From Rhodoferax saidenbachensis (GTDB lineage Bacteria > Pseudomonadota > Gammaproteobacteria > Burkholderiales > Burkholderiaceae_C), in contig NZ_CP019239.1 of NCBI RefSeq assembly GCF_001955715.1, positions 2,852,001 to 2,916,000 of the forward strand: a stretch of DNA of 64,000 nucleotides, read 5' to 3'. Below are positions 37,694-46,534 of this stretch, piece after piece. The notes below the pieces were generated by a model. That model did not search any database and had not been told where the DNA came from. It saw only the letters and a list, made by a program, of their open reading frames with translations. The position numbers were made by a program, and so were the translations under genes. The number at the start of each line of letters is the position of its first letter. Position 1 is the first letter of the stretch.

Positions 37694-39281
37694 GGGTTTC
37701 TTCCTCAGAGCCCTGCCACTCAATGGCAACAAAGGCCAGCAGCGCGAGCGCCATAAGCACACAGGCCAGTACCAACGCGGCGTCCATATTGGCGGCGCCG
37801 GGGCGGCCCAGGTGCTGGTAAATCAGGGTCGTGAGCGTGGCCCATTCGGGGCGCGATAAAAACAGGGTCACGGCAAACTCGCCGACGGCCGTGGCAGCCG
37901 CAAATGCCATGCCGCGGCGCAGGGCCGGTGCCAGCAGTGGCAAGGTGACACGCAAAAAGGTGCGGGCGGGTGATGCACCGAGCGAACGCGCCGCGTCGGC
38001 ATACGACGCCGGCAGACTGTCCAGACGCGACGCGACCGACTTGGCGATGAACGGGTACGCCAGCAGCGCATAGGCCGCCACCAACAAGCCGAAACTGCCG
38101 CTCCATTGCGGGTACAGCAGCAACAGGCCAAACGCCACCATCACCGGCGACACCACAAAAGGTAGGAACACCAGGGTGCGCAGTAACACCGAGCGGCGTG
38201 CCGCCAGTGCATGCAGCAAGCCCAGCACGGTGGCCAGTGCCAGCGCCAGCGTGGAGAAACGCAAGGTGTTCCACAGTGCTGCCAGCGTGTCGTCCTCCAC
38301 CAGAACCACCCAGGCAGATGCTCCTGAAATAAGAGCACGCCACGCAATCGCCACAAGGGGCGCAGCACAAAACAATGCTAAAACCAGCAACGCAGCCGCC
38401 ACCGCACCCCACTGCCCTGTACCCCGCGGCGCACGGCGTGCCAGGTGGTCGGCGCGCGCTGGCGTGGCCAGACGTCGTTCGATCAGCGCATAGGCCAGCG
38501 CCACCAGCACGGTCAGTGCCACCATCCAGGTAGCCAGCACCCCAGCCTGCGCCAGCTGCAGCTCGTGCGCCACCAGGGTGTAGATCTCGACCTCCGCCGT
38601 GGCGTATTGCTGGCCACCCAGCACCAGCGCCAGACCAAAACCGGCAAAACAGTACAGGAACACTAGGCACATCGCCGACATCAGCCACGGCGCGATGGCA
38701 GGCCACTCCACGCGCCAGAACGCACGCCAGGGCGTGGCCCCAAGGCTGCGCGCCGCGGCCACGCGCGCCGCGCTGACCTGGCCCAGCGCATCCGTGGCGG
38801 CGCGCACCACCACACACAGGTTGAAAAACAGATTGCCGTAGAGCAGCAGCCAGGGTGTGCCCTGCAAATCCGGTCCACCCAGCCCCACCAACACACCACG
38901 CGGGCCCAGCAAGGCCAGCACGCCCAGCGCCGCCACCAGCGTAGGCACAACAAACGGCAGCATCAGTGCATGCAGCACCAGGCTGCGCCCGGGAAATTCA
39001 AACCGCGCCAGCACCCAGGCCACCGGCAGACCCAGCAGCAGCGCCGCCACACAGGTGATGGCCGCCTGCAAGAAAGACCACACAATGCGCCAGCGCAAAT
39101 ACGGGTCCAGCCAGGGCGTCCAGAGTGCGGCCAGCCCATGTGCCCCGCCCTCACCGGTGCCCGCAGTCCACCCCTCCGCCAGCAGGCGCAATGCGGGCGC
39201 CACCAGCACCACCAGCAAAAAAGCCAGTGGTAGCAGCGCGAGCCAAGCGGGCGCAGTGGTGCGAGGGCGAGAGGGATTCAT
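37686..39281 (-). CDS. thiP: Thiamine ABC transporter permease
   Basis: A 531-residue fused double permease with two copies of the binding-protein-dependent transport fold (about 12 helices). EAA-like loops are visible as AARSLGATPWRAFWRVEWP and ARSLGASPARTFLRVTLPLL, each followed by Pro or Ala. It forms the channel of ThiBPQ. A stretch at 38320-38367 may be a degenerate 48-bp repeat. The 158-bp gap before it, after thiB, contains a TCGAAG palindrome, which may reduce read-through. Confidence 0.9.
   Translation of the reverse strand: MNPSRPRTTAPAWLALLPLAFLLVVLVAPALRLLAEGWTAGTGEGGAHGLAALWTPWLDPYLRWRIVWSFLQAAITCVAALLLGLPVAWVLARFEFPGRSLVLHALMLPFVVPTLVAALGVLALLGPRGVLVGLGGPDLQGTPWLLLYGNLFFNLCVVVRAATDALGQVSAARVAAARSLGATPWRAFWRVEWPAIAPWLMSAMCLVFLYCFAGFGLALVLGGQQYATAEVEIYTLVAHELQLAQAGVLATWMVALTVLVALAYALIERRLATPARADHLARRAPRGTGQWGAVAAALLVLALFCAAPLVAIAWRALISGASAWVVLVEDDTLAALWNTLRFSTLALALATVLGLLHALAARRSVLLRTLVFLPFVVSPVMVAFGLLLLYPQWSGSFGLLVAAYALLAYPFIAKSVASRLDSLPASYADAARSLGASPARTFLRVTLPLLAPALRRGMAFAAATAVGEFAVTLFLSRPEWATLTTLIYQHLGRPGAANMDAALVLACVLMALALLAFVAIEWQGSEEETHA
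38320..38367 (+). repeat. Possible degenerate 48-bp repeat in thiP
   Basis: Shares the core CACGCAATCGCCACAAGGGG and the GCT...AGAGC start with the family, but only about 27 of 48 bases match the miaA copy. It may be chance; listed with low confidence. Confidence 0.3.
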
Positions 39282-39311
39282 ATGGACTTACGGGCGCGCC
39301 AGCACACCCAA

Positions 39312-39385
39312 TCGTTCGGGCTGAGCTTGGCCTGCCCTGAGCCCGTCGAAGGGTCGAAGCCCTTCGACGGGCTCAGGGCGAACGG
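39312..39385. repeat. TCGAAG-type palindromic repeat between thiB and thiP
   Basis: TCGTTCGGGCTGAGC, CTGAGCCCGTCGAAGG and the inverted CCTTCGACGGGCTCAGGGCG then AACGG. Perfect 12-bp arms in the middle (GAGCCCGTCGAAGG/CCTTCGACGGGCTC). It lies inside the thiBPQ operon. Confidence 0.85.
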
Positions 39386-39439
39386 GGGAAAGGTGCACGG
39401 CGGCGAGAGATAGCGGCATGCCATCAAACAATGAGCGTC

Positions 39440-40474
39440 TTACTTCAACACCACCTTGGTCCAGCGGCTCACCCAAGCCGCACCCTTGGTGGCGATGTCG
39501 CGTTCGCCAGGGCTGTGGAACACCGTGGGTTCGGGCGCGAACTTCATCACGTCCACCCGCGCCACACCGGCTTCCACCGGGTACATCCACATCTCGGTCT
39601 GCATCTGGGTTTGCACGGCGGCGGAGCGCAGGAACTCTATGAACTTGCCTGCGGCTTCGCGCTCCTTGCCACCCTTGACCAGAGCCACACCTTCAACCTG
39701 GCGGAACACGGCGCCGGGGATGGACAGACTGCCTGTGGGTGGCTCTGTAGGTTTGTCCTTGGCGTAGAACAGCTCAGCGGCAGGGCTGGCGGAGTAACTC
39801 ACCACCAGCGGGTACTTGCCACCGTTGCGGCTGAACTCGGTGTAATAGGCCTCGCTCCAGCCCTTGGCCACCTTCACACCGTTGGTCCGCATGCGGGCCC
39901 ACCAGTCAAAAGCTTTTTCTTCGCCCAGCGCGCCAATGGTGGCCAGCAGAAATGCATTGCCGGGGCTTGAGGTGGCGGGGTTTTGCACTACCAGCAGCTT
40001 GGCGTAGGCTGGCTGTGCCAGTTCGTCCAACGTCTTGGGCAGTGCCAGGCCACTCTTGGCAAACCAGGCTTTGTCAAAGTTCACCGTGACATAACCATAG
40101 TCCACCGGCACCAGCCCGGCGGGCAACGGCGCCGACGTTTCGCGGCTGGTGGCAGAGCCTGCATAGGCGTCCAGCACACCCGCGGCCAGGGCCTTGGGTG
40201 CCAGCGCGTTGTCGATGCCGTAGACCACGTCGGCAATTGGCTCGGCTTTGGTCAATATAAGTTTGTTGAGCATCTCGCCCGCATCGCCACCTTTGGTGAT
40301 GCGCAGCGTGATGCCGGTGTTGGTCTCAAACTGCTTGAGCAGCGGCTTGGGCACGGTGAAAGAGCTGTGCGTCAGCACCCGCAGTTCGGCGGCATGCACG
40401 GAAGTGCCAAGCCCCACGGTCACCAATGCCACAGCGCAGGTGATGCCCAGAAAAGAAAAAATCCCGCGTTTCAT
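39440..40474 (-). CDS. thiB: Thiamine-binding periplasmic protein
   Basis: A 344-residue periplasmic thiamine/TPP-binding protein. A signal peptide (FLGITCAVALVTVGLGTSVH, cut near AAEL) is followed by the family features LRVLTHSSFTVPKPLLKQFE, ADVVYGIDNALAPKAL, VPVDYGYVTVNFDKAWF and VVSYSASPAAELFY. ATG 40474 was chosen over the TTG 3 bp upstream. The TPP riboswitch lies about 80 bp upstream, so thiamine availability should shut off thiBPQ. Confident. Confidence 0.94.
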   Translation of the reverse strand: MKRGIFSFLGITCAVALVTVGLGTSVHAAELRVLTHSSFTVPKPLLKQFETNTGITLRITKGGDAGEMLNKLILTKAEPIADVVYGIDNALAPKALAAGVLDAYAGSATSRETSAPLPAGLVPVDYGYVTVNFDKAWFAKSGLALPKTLDELAQPAYAKLLVVQNPATSSPGNAFLLATIGALGEEKAFDWWARMRTNGVKVAKGWSEAYYTEFSRNGGKYPLVVSYSASPAAELFYAKDKPTEPPTGSLSIPGAVFRQVEGVALVKGGKEREAAGKFIEFLRSAAVQTQMQTEMWMYPVEAGVARVDVMKFAPEPTVFHSPGERDIATKGAAWVSRWTKVVLK

Positions 40475-40552
40475 CAAGTACCTACTTTCAATGCGCCAAC
40501 GCAGGTCGCATCAAAAGCCGACACCCCAGAAAACCACGGGATCAAGGCTCTT

Positions 40553-40634
40553 CACACTTCCTACGCTGGCATGACCCAGATCAGGTGAGTGGGGTATTTC
40601 TCAGTCCGTTCCAAAAGAACAGACACCCCCGGTG
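40553..40634 (-). promoter_or_regulatory. TPP riboswitch (THI element) before thiB
   Basis: Read on the minus strand: CGGGGGTGTCTGTTC, then GGACTGAGAAATACCC, then CACCTGATCTGGGTCATGCC and AGCGTAGGAAG. These are the GGGGTG-CTGAGA-ACCC and ACCTGATCTGG-TAATGCCAGCGTAGGGA signatures with one or two changes. It lies about 80 bp before the thiB start. A control at translation initiation is likely, since no clear terminator follows. Confidence 0.93.
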
Positions 40635-40666
40635 AAGCCCGGATTGTAGGTGCAGGTGCGCCTGGC

Positions 40667-41137
40667 TCAGAAATTGGGCTTGGCCACCATCAGATAAAAC
40701 ACGATGACCATGGCAACAAACGCGGGGTAGCCCAGCATTTCCCATCGACGGGCGTAGCGCCAATAGGCGGGGTCCAACTCGGTCTGGTGCTGGACAGCGT
40801 TGTGTGCCATTGCCGCCATGCGGATTTGCAACCAGACCACCGGCAGCCAGCAAGCCCCGGCAAAGAAGTAAAGCAGTACCGAGCTTGCAAGCCAGGGCGT
40901 GGATAACGGGAAGCCAGCCCAGTAAGCCATAAGGAAGCCAGTCGCCGGTTGCATGAGTACCGCAGGGGCCGTAAACCACCAGTCTGCCCGCACGACCAAG
41001 CGGGCAACCACTGACTGCGCAGCCAGCACATTGCTGCGATTCACAAAAAACATATAGAAGGCGGAACCAAAACCTGTCCCCACCAACACCACGCTGGACA
41101 GGATGTGAACCCATTTCACCAACAAATAGGTATTCAT
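40667..41137 (-). CDS. DUF2269 membrane protein
   Basis: A 156-residue DUF2269 protein with four helices (MNTYLLVKWVHILSSVVLVG at the start, then WWFTAPAVLMQPATGFLMAY, SSVLLYFFAGACWLPVVWLQ and FVAMVIVFYLMVAKPNF). The His in KWVHILSS and the Gln/Pro pair in LMQPATG are conserved family residues. It is last of a four-gene minus operon and overlaps the preceding gene by 4 bp (ATGA). Function unknown. Confidence 0.8.
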   Translation of the reverse strand: MNTYLLVKWVHILSSVVLVGTGFGSAFYMFFVNRSNVLAAQSVVARLVVRADWWFTAPAVLMQPATGFLMAYWAGFPLSTPWLASSVLLYFFAGACWLPVVWLQIRMAAMAHNAVQHQTELDPAYWRYARRWEMLGYPAFVAMVIVFYLMVAKPNF

Positions 41138-41499
41138 GCGGGCCTCCGCATCAAAACCCACAGCACAGCTGCAATAGGTAAATTTTTGGTCAGTGGCCCC
41201 AGAGGATGCAGCCACAACGCGGGGACCATGGCGGAAGCCACGACGGTCATGCACAACATGACAAGCAGGGCCAGTCCATACACACGCCGCACCGGCTTGA
41301 GAAGCAAAAGCAGCCCGAGTACGACATCCAGCACTGCACCGGCCAGCGTCAGTGTGTTGGCCATACGCACATCCGTCACGCCACCTGCAAGCAATAAGGC
41401 GCGGCTCTGGCCATGCAGCTCCCACACGCTGACCACAGCCGTGGCCAGCCACACAAAGACCAGGCTATAACGCAGCCACCTTAGCTCAGAGTGCGTCAT
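41134..41499 (-). CDS. DoxX-like membrane protein
   Basis: A 121-residue protein with four helices: LRYSLVFVWLATAVVSVWEL, the middle TLTLAGAVLDVVLGLLLLLK, VYGLALLVMLCMTVVASAM and NLPIAAVLWVLM. The length and LDVVLGL helix resemble the DoxX/DUF4149-type family. It overlaps the SRPBCC gene by 14 bp and the DUF2269 gene by 4 bp, so it is co-translated. Function unknown. Confidence 0.7.
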   Translation of the reverse strand: MTHSELRWLRYSLVFVWLATAVVSVWELHGQSRALLLAGGVTDVRMANTLTLAGAVLDVVLGLLLLLKPVRRVYGLALLVMLCMTVVASAMVPALWLHPLGPLTKNLPIAAVLWVLMRRPA

Positions 41500-41992
41500 G
41501 CGCTTTATTTTCCTTTTGCCAATCTGCGATCTCCTGCGAATGCCTTACCAGGAAAGTCTGCAACCGCGCAAAGCGTTTGCGTGTCTGGTGTTCGAAGACT
41601 GTATTCACGACAGGGCCGAGAAGCCATGTTGTCCAACGCGGTCCCACTTCGAATGTATAGGTGTAAATCAGTACGGAGTTTCGGGCATCCTGGTCTTTGT
41701 GGCGCATAGATGCTGCCCATCGGGAAAAAGGAAACGACGTTCCGACCATCGAGGCGGCAGCCAGATACGGCCGGTCAAAACTCACGAATCGGGTTTGCAT
41801 GGACAAAGCACGCATCCAGCCTCCGCCTGAGTTCTCGGTTACTGCCCCTACATAGGGACATGGCGCACCACCCAGCACCTGGGTTGCACTCACCAATGAG
41901 TCCCACCGATGCCGCCAATGATGAAAGTGAAATGCATCAAACACAATGTCCGCACTGGCTGGCATGGTGAATTCCATTTTGCGATGCACCAT
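41486..41992 (-). CDS. SRPBCC (START-like) domain protein
   Basis: A 168-residue protein of the Bet v1/START-like fold (MVHRKMEFTMPASADIVFDA, FHFHHWRHRWDSLVSATQVL). The C-terminal helix (RKRFARLQTFLVRHSQ) closes the hydrophobic cavity. Members bind lipids or act as cyclases/dehydratases. It lies 4 bp after the saccharopine-dehydrogenase-like gene in the same operon; the pair may act on the same hydrophobic substrate (inference). Confidence 0.75.
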   Translation of the reverse strand: MVHRKMEFTMPASADIVFDAFHFHHWRHRWDSLVSATQVLGGAPCPYVGAVTENSGGGWMRALSMQTRFVSFDRPYLAAASMVGTSFPFSRWAASMRHKDQDARNSVLIYTYTFEVGPRWTTWLLGPVVNTVFEHQTRKRFARLQTFLVRHSQEIADWQKENKAHDAL

Positions 41993-41996
41993 TTTC

Positions 41997-43115
41997 TCAA
42001 CCCTCTTCCACCATATCCGTCACCATGCCCCACTTGTCAAACTCGGGTGTGAAATCGCGCAGCACATGCAAACCTAGGCAGGGTCGTGCCCCCGGCTGCA
42101 TGGACTCACCCGCGGCGAGTCGACGAGCCAACAGGATCGCAGCCATACAAGGGATCTCAGGGCCATGGTCGTTATCGGCGGCGATGTGCCAGGCGCGTTT
42201 GTCCGGCACGCCAGCGCCATCCAAACCGGCTACGCGCACCACCATGCCCCCCAACTTTGAACCCAGAGGATCAAAAACCTTCGCACCGGCATTGAGTAGT
42301 CTCGCGAAGGACGAAGGATTTTTCAGCAGCCCGTGCTGGCGCAGCCAAGCCAGGAATGCAAAGGCGCGTTGTGCCAGCCCTACCTCTACCGCGGCACGGA
42401 ACACCATGCGGTCTTGCACCCGGTAGTGCGCAGGGAATAGCTCAAGATCGGGGATGTCGCACACGGCGCCCTGCCTGGGCTTCAGTCGTTGAAACTCCAC
42501 GCGCTGCGGACTGCCCCAGCCAATCTGGGACTGCCATTGGCCACCGTTCCACAATTGAATGGGGGCGCCGCAGTAGCTCAGCACCGCCTCCAGCGTGGCC
42601 ACACCGCGTGGTGCGGTTTGTGCCGGGGCAATGCAGATATCAATACTGTCGATGCGCTGCCAGCCGCGGCACAAAAAATCCACCACGGCAGACGACAGCG
42701 CAGGCACGGTGCTGGCACCGCTGATGGCCACCCGCTTGGCCTCCGCGAACGGAGCCTGCATGGTCTTTGCAAAATCGCACACAAAACGCCGACCGTCAGC
42801 CAGATCAATGTAGTGCGCACCGGCCTTGGCACACGCAATAGCCACTGCATAGTCTTGGCCCTGAAACGGGCCAGCGGTGTGGATCAGCAGTTCGACCTGG
42901 TGTTCGCGCAGCATCTCCGAAAAATCAGGGCTCTGGCAATCCACCACCGCAGCGCTGGCACCTGTGCCGTGCACATGGTTGAGTTCTGCAGCTAAGGCAG
43001 AAGCACGGCTTCCATCACGCCCAGCGACCAACACGGTTATGGAATGATCTGCTGCCAGGGCACGACAGATGCGCGCGCCAAAGTTTCCATACCCTCCCAA
43101 CACCATCACTCTCAT
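41997..43115 (-). CDS. Saccharopine-dehydrogenase-like NAD(P)-binding protein
   Basis: A 372-residue protein with an N-terminal Rossmann fold (VMVLGGYGNFGARICRAL; the GxGxxG is GGYGNFG) and the saccharopine-dehydrogenase NADP-binding family features LLIHTAGPFQGQDYAVAIAC and YIDLADGRRFVCDFAK. The C-terminal part has PCLGLHVLRDF. It is a short-form member, so not true saccharopine dehydrogenase; the substrate is unknown. First gene of the operon with the SRPBCC, DoxX-like and DUF2269 genes; its start overlaps the DUF1501 stop by 4 bp. Confidence 0.83.
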   Translation of the reverse strand: MRVMVLGGYGNFGARICRALAADHSITVLVAGRDGSRASALAAELNHVHGTGASAAVVDCQSPDFSEMLREHQVELLIHTAGPFQGQDYAVAIACAKAGAHYIDLADGRRFVCDFAKTMQAPFAEAKRVAISGASTVPALSSAVVDFLCRGWQRIDSIDICIAPAQTAPRGVATLEAVLSYCGAPIQLWNGGQWQSQIGWGSPQRVEFQRLKPRQGAVCDIPDLELFPAHYRVQDRMVFRAAVEVGLAQRAFAFLAWLRQHGLLKNPSSFARLLNAGAKVFDPLGSKLGGMVVRVAGLDGAGVPDKRAWHIAADNDHGPEIPCMAAILLARRLAAGESMQPGARPCLGLHVLRDFTPEFDKWGMVTDMVEEG

Positions 43116-44596
43116 GCAGGCATTCCCATAAATCCCAAATCAATAGGATAGTCTGTCCGACCAGCCCCTGCGCCAAACTGCCGCAGGTTCGGCAGTATGC
43201 CGCCCAGCTCCTGCGGCCCCACACCAAACCAGCGCGCCAGCGTGGCAGCGTACTGGTCTACCGAGGTGCTGGGCAGCAGGCGGCCCTGGCCGACGTGCCA
43301 TTGGTCTTGCGGCGCGGCGGTGTTGCCTATGCTGACGGGCGGCGGTGCACCGTAGAAGGCACGACCCTTGACCGCGCCACCCACGACCAAGTGGTGGCCG
43401 CCCCAGCCGTGGTCGGAACCATCGCCGTTGGACGTGAGCGTGCGGCCGAAGTCGGAGGCGGTGAACGCGGTCACGTTCTGCGCCACGCCCAACTCCACGG
43501 TGGCGCGGTAAAACGCCGCCATGGCTTCGCTCACGCGGCCCATCAGCACGGGCTGCTGCGCAATCAGGTTGTCGTGCAGGTCAAAGCCGCCCAGCGACAC
43601 CATGAACACCTGGCGCTTGGCGCCCAACACATCGCGGCCCTGGATCAGGCGCGCCACCATCTTCAACTGATCAGCCAGCGGGTTGCCGGTGGGGAACGCT
43701 GTCATCAGCGGCGCAGTACCTCCGCTCTGGCTGCCAGCCAGCGCAGCGGCCACGTGTACCTCGGCCTCGCGCGAGCGCTGCATCACACGCACGTATTCGT
43801 TCTCCAGCGGATGCGTGCTGGGCTCGGAGATCATCTCGGAAAGCAGGTTCTTCACGGCCTTGGAGCCGTAGACCGCGTTATCGCTGGCGGCACGCACACG
43901 CACCGCACCGCCGGTGCTGACCTGGTACTGCAGCGCCGAGTCGCCCGACAAAAACACCGCATTGCCGGTGACCGACATGCAGGTGAACAAGGACTTGGCA
44001 TTGCTGCGCAAAGCCAGGTCGCCCAGGTGCCCACCCCAACCCACCGTAGAGCCCTCAGGCGAGGACGATTGCCAGATGGACTGCTGGTCGTTGTGCGAGA
44101 ACAGCTTGGGCGGCAGCGGGTAGGTCTTACGGTCCGGGCTGTTGAACTGCGTGCGTGTAAGCGGCACCACCAGTGGCCCCACATTGAGTTGCACCGCGGC
44201 CTGACCGGCGTTGAACAGATCGGCCAGCCCCGTCATGGCCGGGTGCAGCGCGTACTGGCGCCCGTCTGCTAGCGGCGTGCCGGGCTGTAAGAGCGTGCGC
44301 TGCAAGTCGGCGTGCGCCAGGGCGATGCCGCCCCCAGCCTCGCCCGCCCCACCGCGTACGGTGGCGTATTGGGCATAGCTGGCGGGGTCAAACGTGACCA
44401 CGGTGTTGGCATAGTCGTTGCCGCCGTAGAGGAAGACACAGACCAGGGCTTTGTAATCGGTGGCAGTGGCTGCAGCGGCCTCGCCCAGGGCGGCCAGGTT
44501 GAGCGCGGTGGGCAAGGCGGTGCCAGCCAGCGTGAGTTGTCCCGCACGTTGCAGGAAAGCACGGCGGGTGTGGAGATGCGGTTGGAGCAAATGCAT
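43112..44596 (-). CDS. DUF1501 Tat-exported protein
   Basis: A 494-residue DUF1501 protein with a twin-arginine signal (TRRAFLQRAGQLTLAGTALP). The core has the family motifs VCVFLYGGNDYANTVV, FSHNDQQSIWQSSSPEG, ENEYVRVMQRSREAEVHVAA, FDLHDNLIAQQPVLMG and DGSDHGWGGHHLVVGG; DUF1501 belongs to the alkaline phosphatase/sulfatase superfamily. It is 9 bp after the DUF1800 gene, the classical partner pair, and overlaps the downstream dehydrogenase gene. The substrate is unknown; the pair has been linked to cell-surface or extracellular processes. Confidence 0.88.
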   Translation of the reverse strand: MHLLQPHLHTRRAFLQRAGQLTLAGTALPTALNLAALGEAAAATATDYKALVCVFLYGGNDYANTVVTFDPASYAQYATVRGGAGEAGGGIALAHADLQRTLLQPGTPLADGRQYALHPAMTGLADLFNAGQAAVQLNVGPLVVPLTRTQFNSPDRKTYPLPPKLFSHNDQQSIWQSSSPEGSTVGWGGHLGDLALRSNAKSLFTCMSVTGNAVFLSGDSALQYQVSTGGAVRVRAASDNAVYGSKAVKNLLSEMISEPSTHPLENEYVRVMQRSREAEVHVAAALAGSQSGGTAPLMTAFPTGNPLADQLKMVARLIQGRDVLGAKRQVFMVSLGGFDLHDNLIAQQPVLMGRVSEAMAAFYRATVELGVAQNVTAFTASDFGRTLTSNGDGSDHGWGGHHLVVGGAVKGRAFYGAPPPVSIGNTAAPQDQWHVGQGRLLPSTSVDQYAATLARWFGVGPQELGGILPNLRQFGAGAGRTDYPIDLGFMGMPA

Positions 44597-44605
44597 GGCG
44601 GGCTC

Positions 44606-46414
44606 CTATTTCTGAACCAGGTACTGGGGTGCGGCCATGGTCAACAGCACGGCGGCGGCCACACGGTCCAGACGTTTGTCGGGTGGGCTCGTGGCATTCA
44701 GCGGTGTGGCGTTCAGGGCTGTGACCATGCGGGCCTGCAGGGCCGCTGGCAACTGGCCCGCACACAACAAAAGATTCAACCGTGCCACCAGCGCTTTGGC
44801 ATCCGGTGCCAGGGCTAGCTCCGTGGAGTAGCTGGCTTTGATGTCAAAGCCACTCTTCTGGCTCTTGGAGTTGCTGACGTTGTTGGGCAGATCAGGGTCA
44901 TTCACATAAATGCCATTGCGCACCACGCCCTGCAGGTAGTTGATGTACCCCGCCACGCTGCTCTCGGTGACGATCTGGAACTCCGGTGCCGACGCACCGG
45001 CAGCGGCCATTTGGGTCGCGGGTGGCACGTAGCCGGGGCGAAAAAAATTGAACACCGAAGGAGAGCGCAGCGGGCTTTGCCCCAGTTGCGTGGCCGGATT
45101 GCTGAGGTCCCCCATCTTCCAACTGCCTTGCGCGGACGTGATGCCAAAGGTCCTGCCCCACTGCACCAGGCGCAGCATGGGCTCACGCAAGTGCCCAAAA
45201 CGCGGATCACGCAGACCCGCCGGGCTGCGCGCCTCATCGTCAAGCAGGATGGCGGCGAACATGGCGCGCAAGTCACCGCGCACACCCGCCCCGTTGTCGG
45301 CAAAGACAGCGCTCACACGCGCCACATAGGCCGGGCTGGGGTTGCTGGTGACCAGGCGCTGGATCATCTGCCGCCCGAGGAACGGACCGACGTTGGGGTG
45401 GTGGAACAAGGCGTCCAGGGCGATCTTGAGGGCGTCTCCACCCGATGTTTTCGCCGGGATGACGGTGCCCAGAAAGCGCGCCTCCAGCTCAGAATGGCGG
45501 TTGGCCGTGAAGGCCATGCGCTGTTTGGCAAAGTTGGTATTGCCCACCTTGCGTTTGCCTTCGGGGTCTATCACCACGGTGACGTTTTGCCGCTGGTCAA
45601 AGTCGTAACCCGTGAACACGCGGGCCAGCTGCGTCACATCGCTCTGCGCGTAGGTCTCCAGTCGCTGACCATTCGCACCGGTCTTCTCGCTGCCGTCCGG
45701 GTTCAGTTGCACCAGGCCGATGGTGAAGAGCTGCATCACCTCGCGCGCGTAGTTTTCATCGGGCACACGGCCGGTGGCAGCGTTCTCCTTTTGGTTGCCC
45801 TTGGTGTTGAGGTAGTGGCCCATGGCCGGGTTCAGCGTCACCTCTTCCAGCAGATCGCGGAAGTTGCCCAGCGCGTGGCGCGCCAGCGTGTCCCAGTAGT
45901 GCGCCAGGGCGTGGCTGCGCCAAGCAAAGTCCAGCCCCGTGAGCGACACCACAAAAAACTCGGACAAGGCCAGGGCCAGCCGCTTGCGTACCGCGTCGGG
46001 TGCGGTCATAAGCTGGTTCCAAAGCATGTAGTCGCCGGGGTAGAAGTGGTCGAAGTAACGCGTGGTGTTGTCAATAACGCCGTAGCCGCGTTCGTTGAGC
46101 CAATCCCAGCCGGTCTGCCCTAGCGGCGCATCAAACTGCTGCGCCAGCCAGTCAGCATAGGTGTGCTGCTGCACGGCAGCGATCTCGGCGTCCGACGCCG
46201 AAAACTGGGCCTGCAACAAAAAGCGCGCGGCTTCCTCGGGCGTGTTCGCGCGGCTGTATTGCTGACCCGGACGCTGCAACAGCCGGCCACCCGGTGTGGA
46301 ACAGGCCGCCAGCAGACCTGCCAGACCCGTTAGCGCGGCACGCTGGACCCAGCGTTCAGTGGCCAGGTCCGCAACGGCTTCGGTGGCAAGGGTGTCGGTT
46401 TCTTCGTACGGCAT
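44606..46414 (-). CDS. DUF1800 protein with lipobox
   Basis: A 602-residue DUF1800 protein. ATG 46414 (MPYEETDTLA) was chosen. Residues about 25-45 (QRAALTGLAGLLAACSTPGG) contain a lipobox-like LAAC, suggesting a lipoprotein. Family features are AARFLLQAQFSASDAEI, FVVSLTGLDFAWRSHALAHY, EEVTLNPAMGHYLNTKGNQ, NYAREVMQLFTIGL and FHHPNVGPFLGRQMIQRLV. Always found upstream of DUF1501, as here. Function unknown. Confidence 0.85.
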   Translation of the reverse strand: MPYEETDTLATEAVADLATERWVQRAALTGLAGLLAACSTPGGRLLQRPGQQYSRANTPEEAARFLLQAQFSASDAEIAAVQQHTYADWLAQQFDAPLGQTGWDWLNERGYGVIDNTTRYFDHFYPGDYMLWNQLMTAPDAVRKRLALALSEFFVVSLTGLDFAWRSHALAHYWDTLARHALGNFRDLLEEVTLNPAMGHYLNTKGNQKENAATGRVPDENYAREVMQLFTIGLVQLNPDGSEKTGANGQRLETYAQSDVTQLARVFTGYDFDQRQNVTVVIDPEGKRKVGNTNFAKQRMAFTANRHSELEARFLGTVIPAKTSGGDALKIALDALFHHPNVGPFLGRQMIQRLVTSNPSPAYVARVSAVFADNGAGVRGDLRAMFAAILLDDEARSPAGLRDPRFGHLREPMLRLVQWGRTFGITSAQGSWKMGDLSNPATQLGQSPLRSPSVFNFFRPGYVPPATQMAAAGASAPEFQIVTESSVAGYINYLQGVVRNGIYVNDPDLPNNVSNSKSQKSGFDIKASYSTELALAPDAKALVARLNLLLCAGQLPAALQARMVTALNATPLNATSPPDKRLDRVAAAVLLTMAAPQYLVQK

Positions 46415-46534
46415 ACAAGTCCCGCTGGCAGTCAACGGCTGCCCCTGCGCCCATGGTAACCATCGCTCCAAACGAGCGACGGCATTTACTGCAGCTTTAC
46501 GCTAGGCTAGGAGCTGTTCACAGGCCCCAAACCC

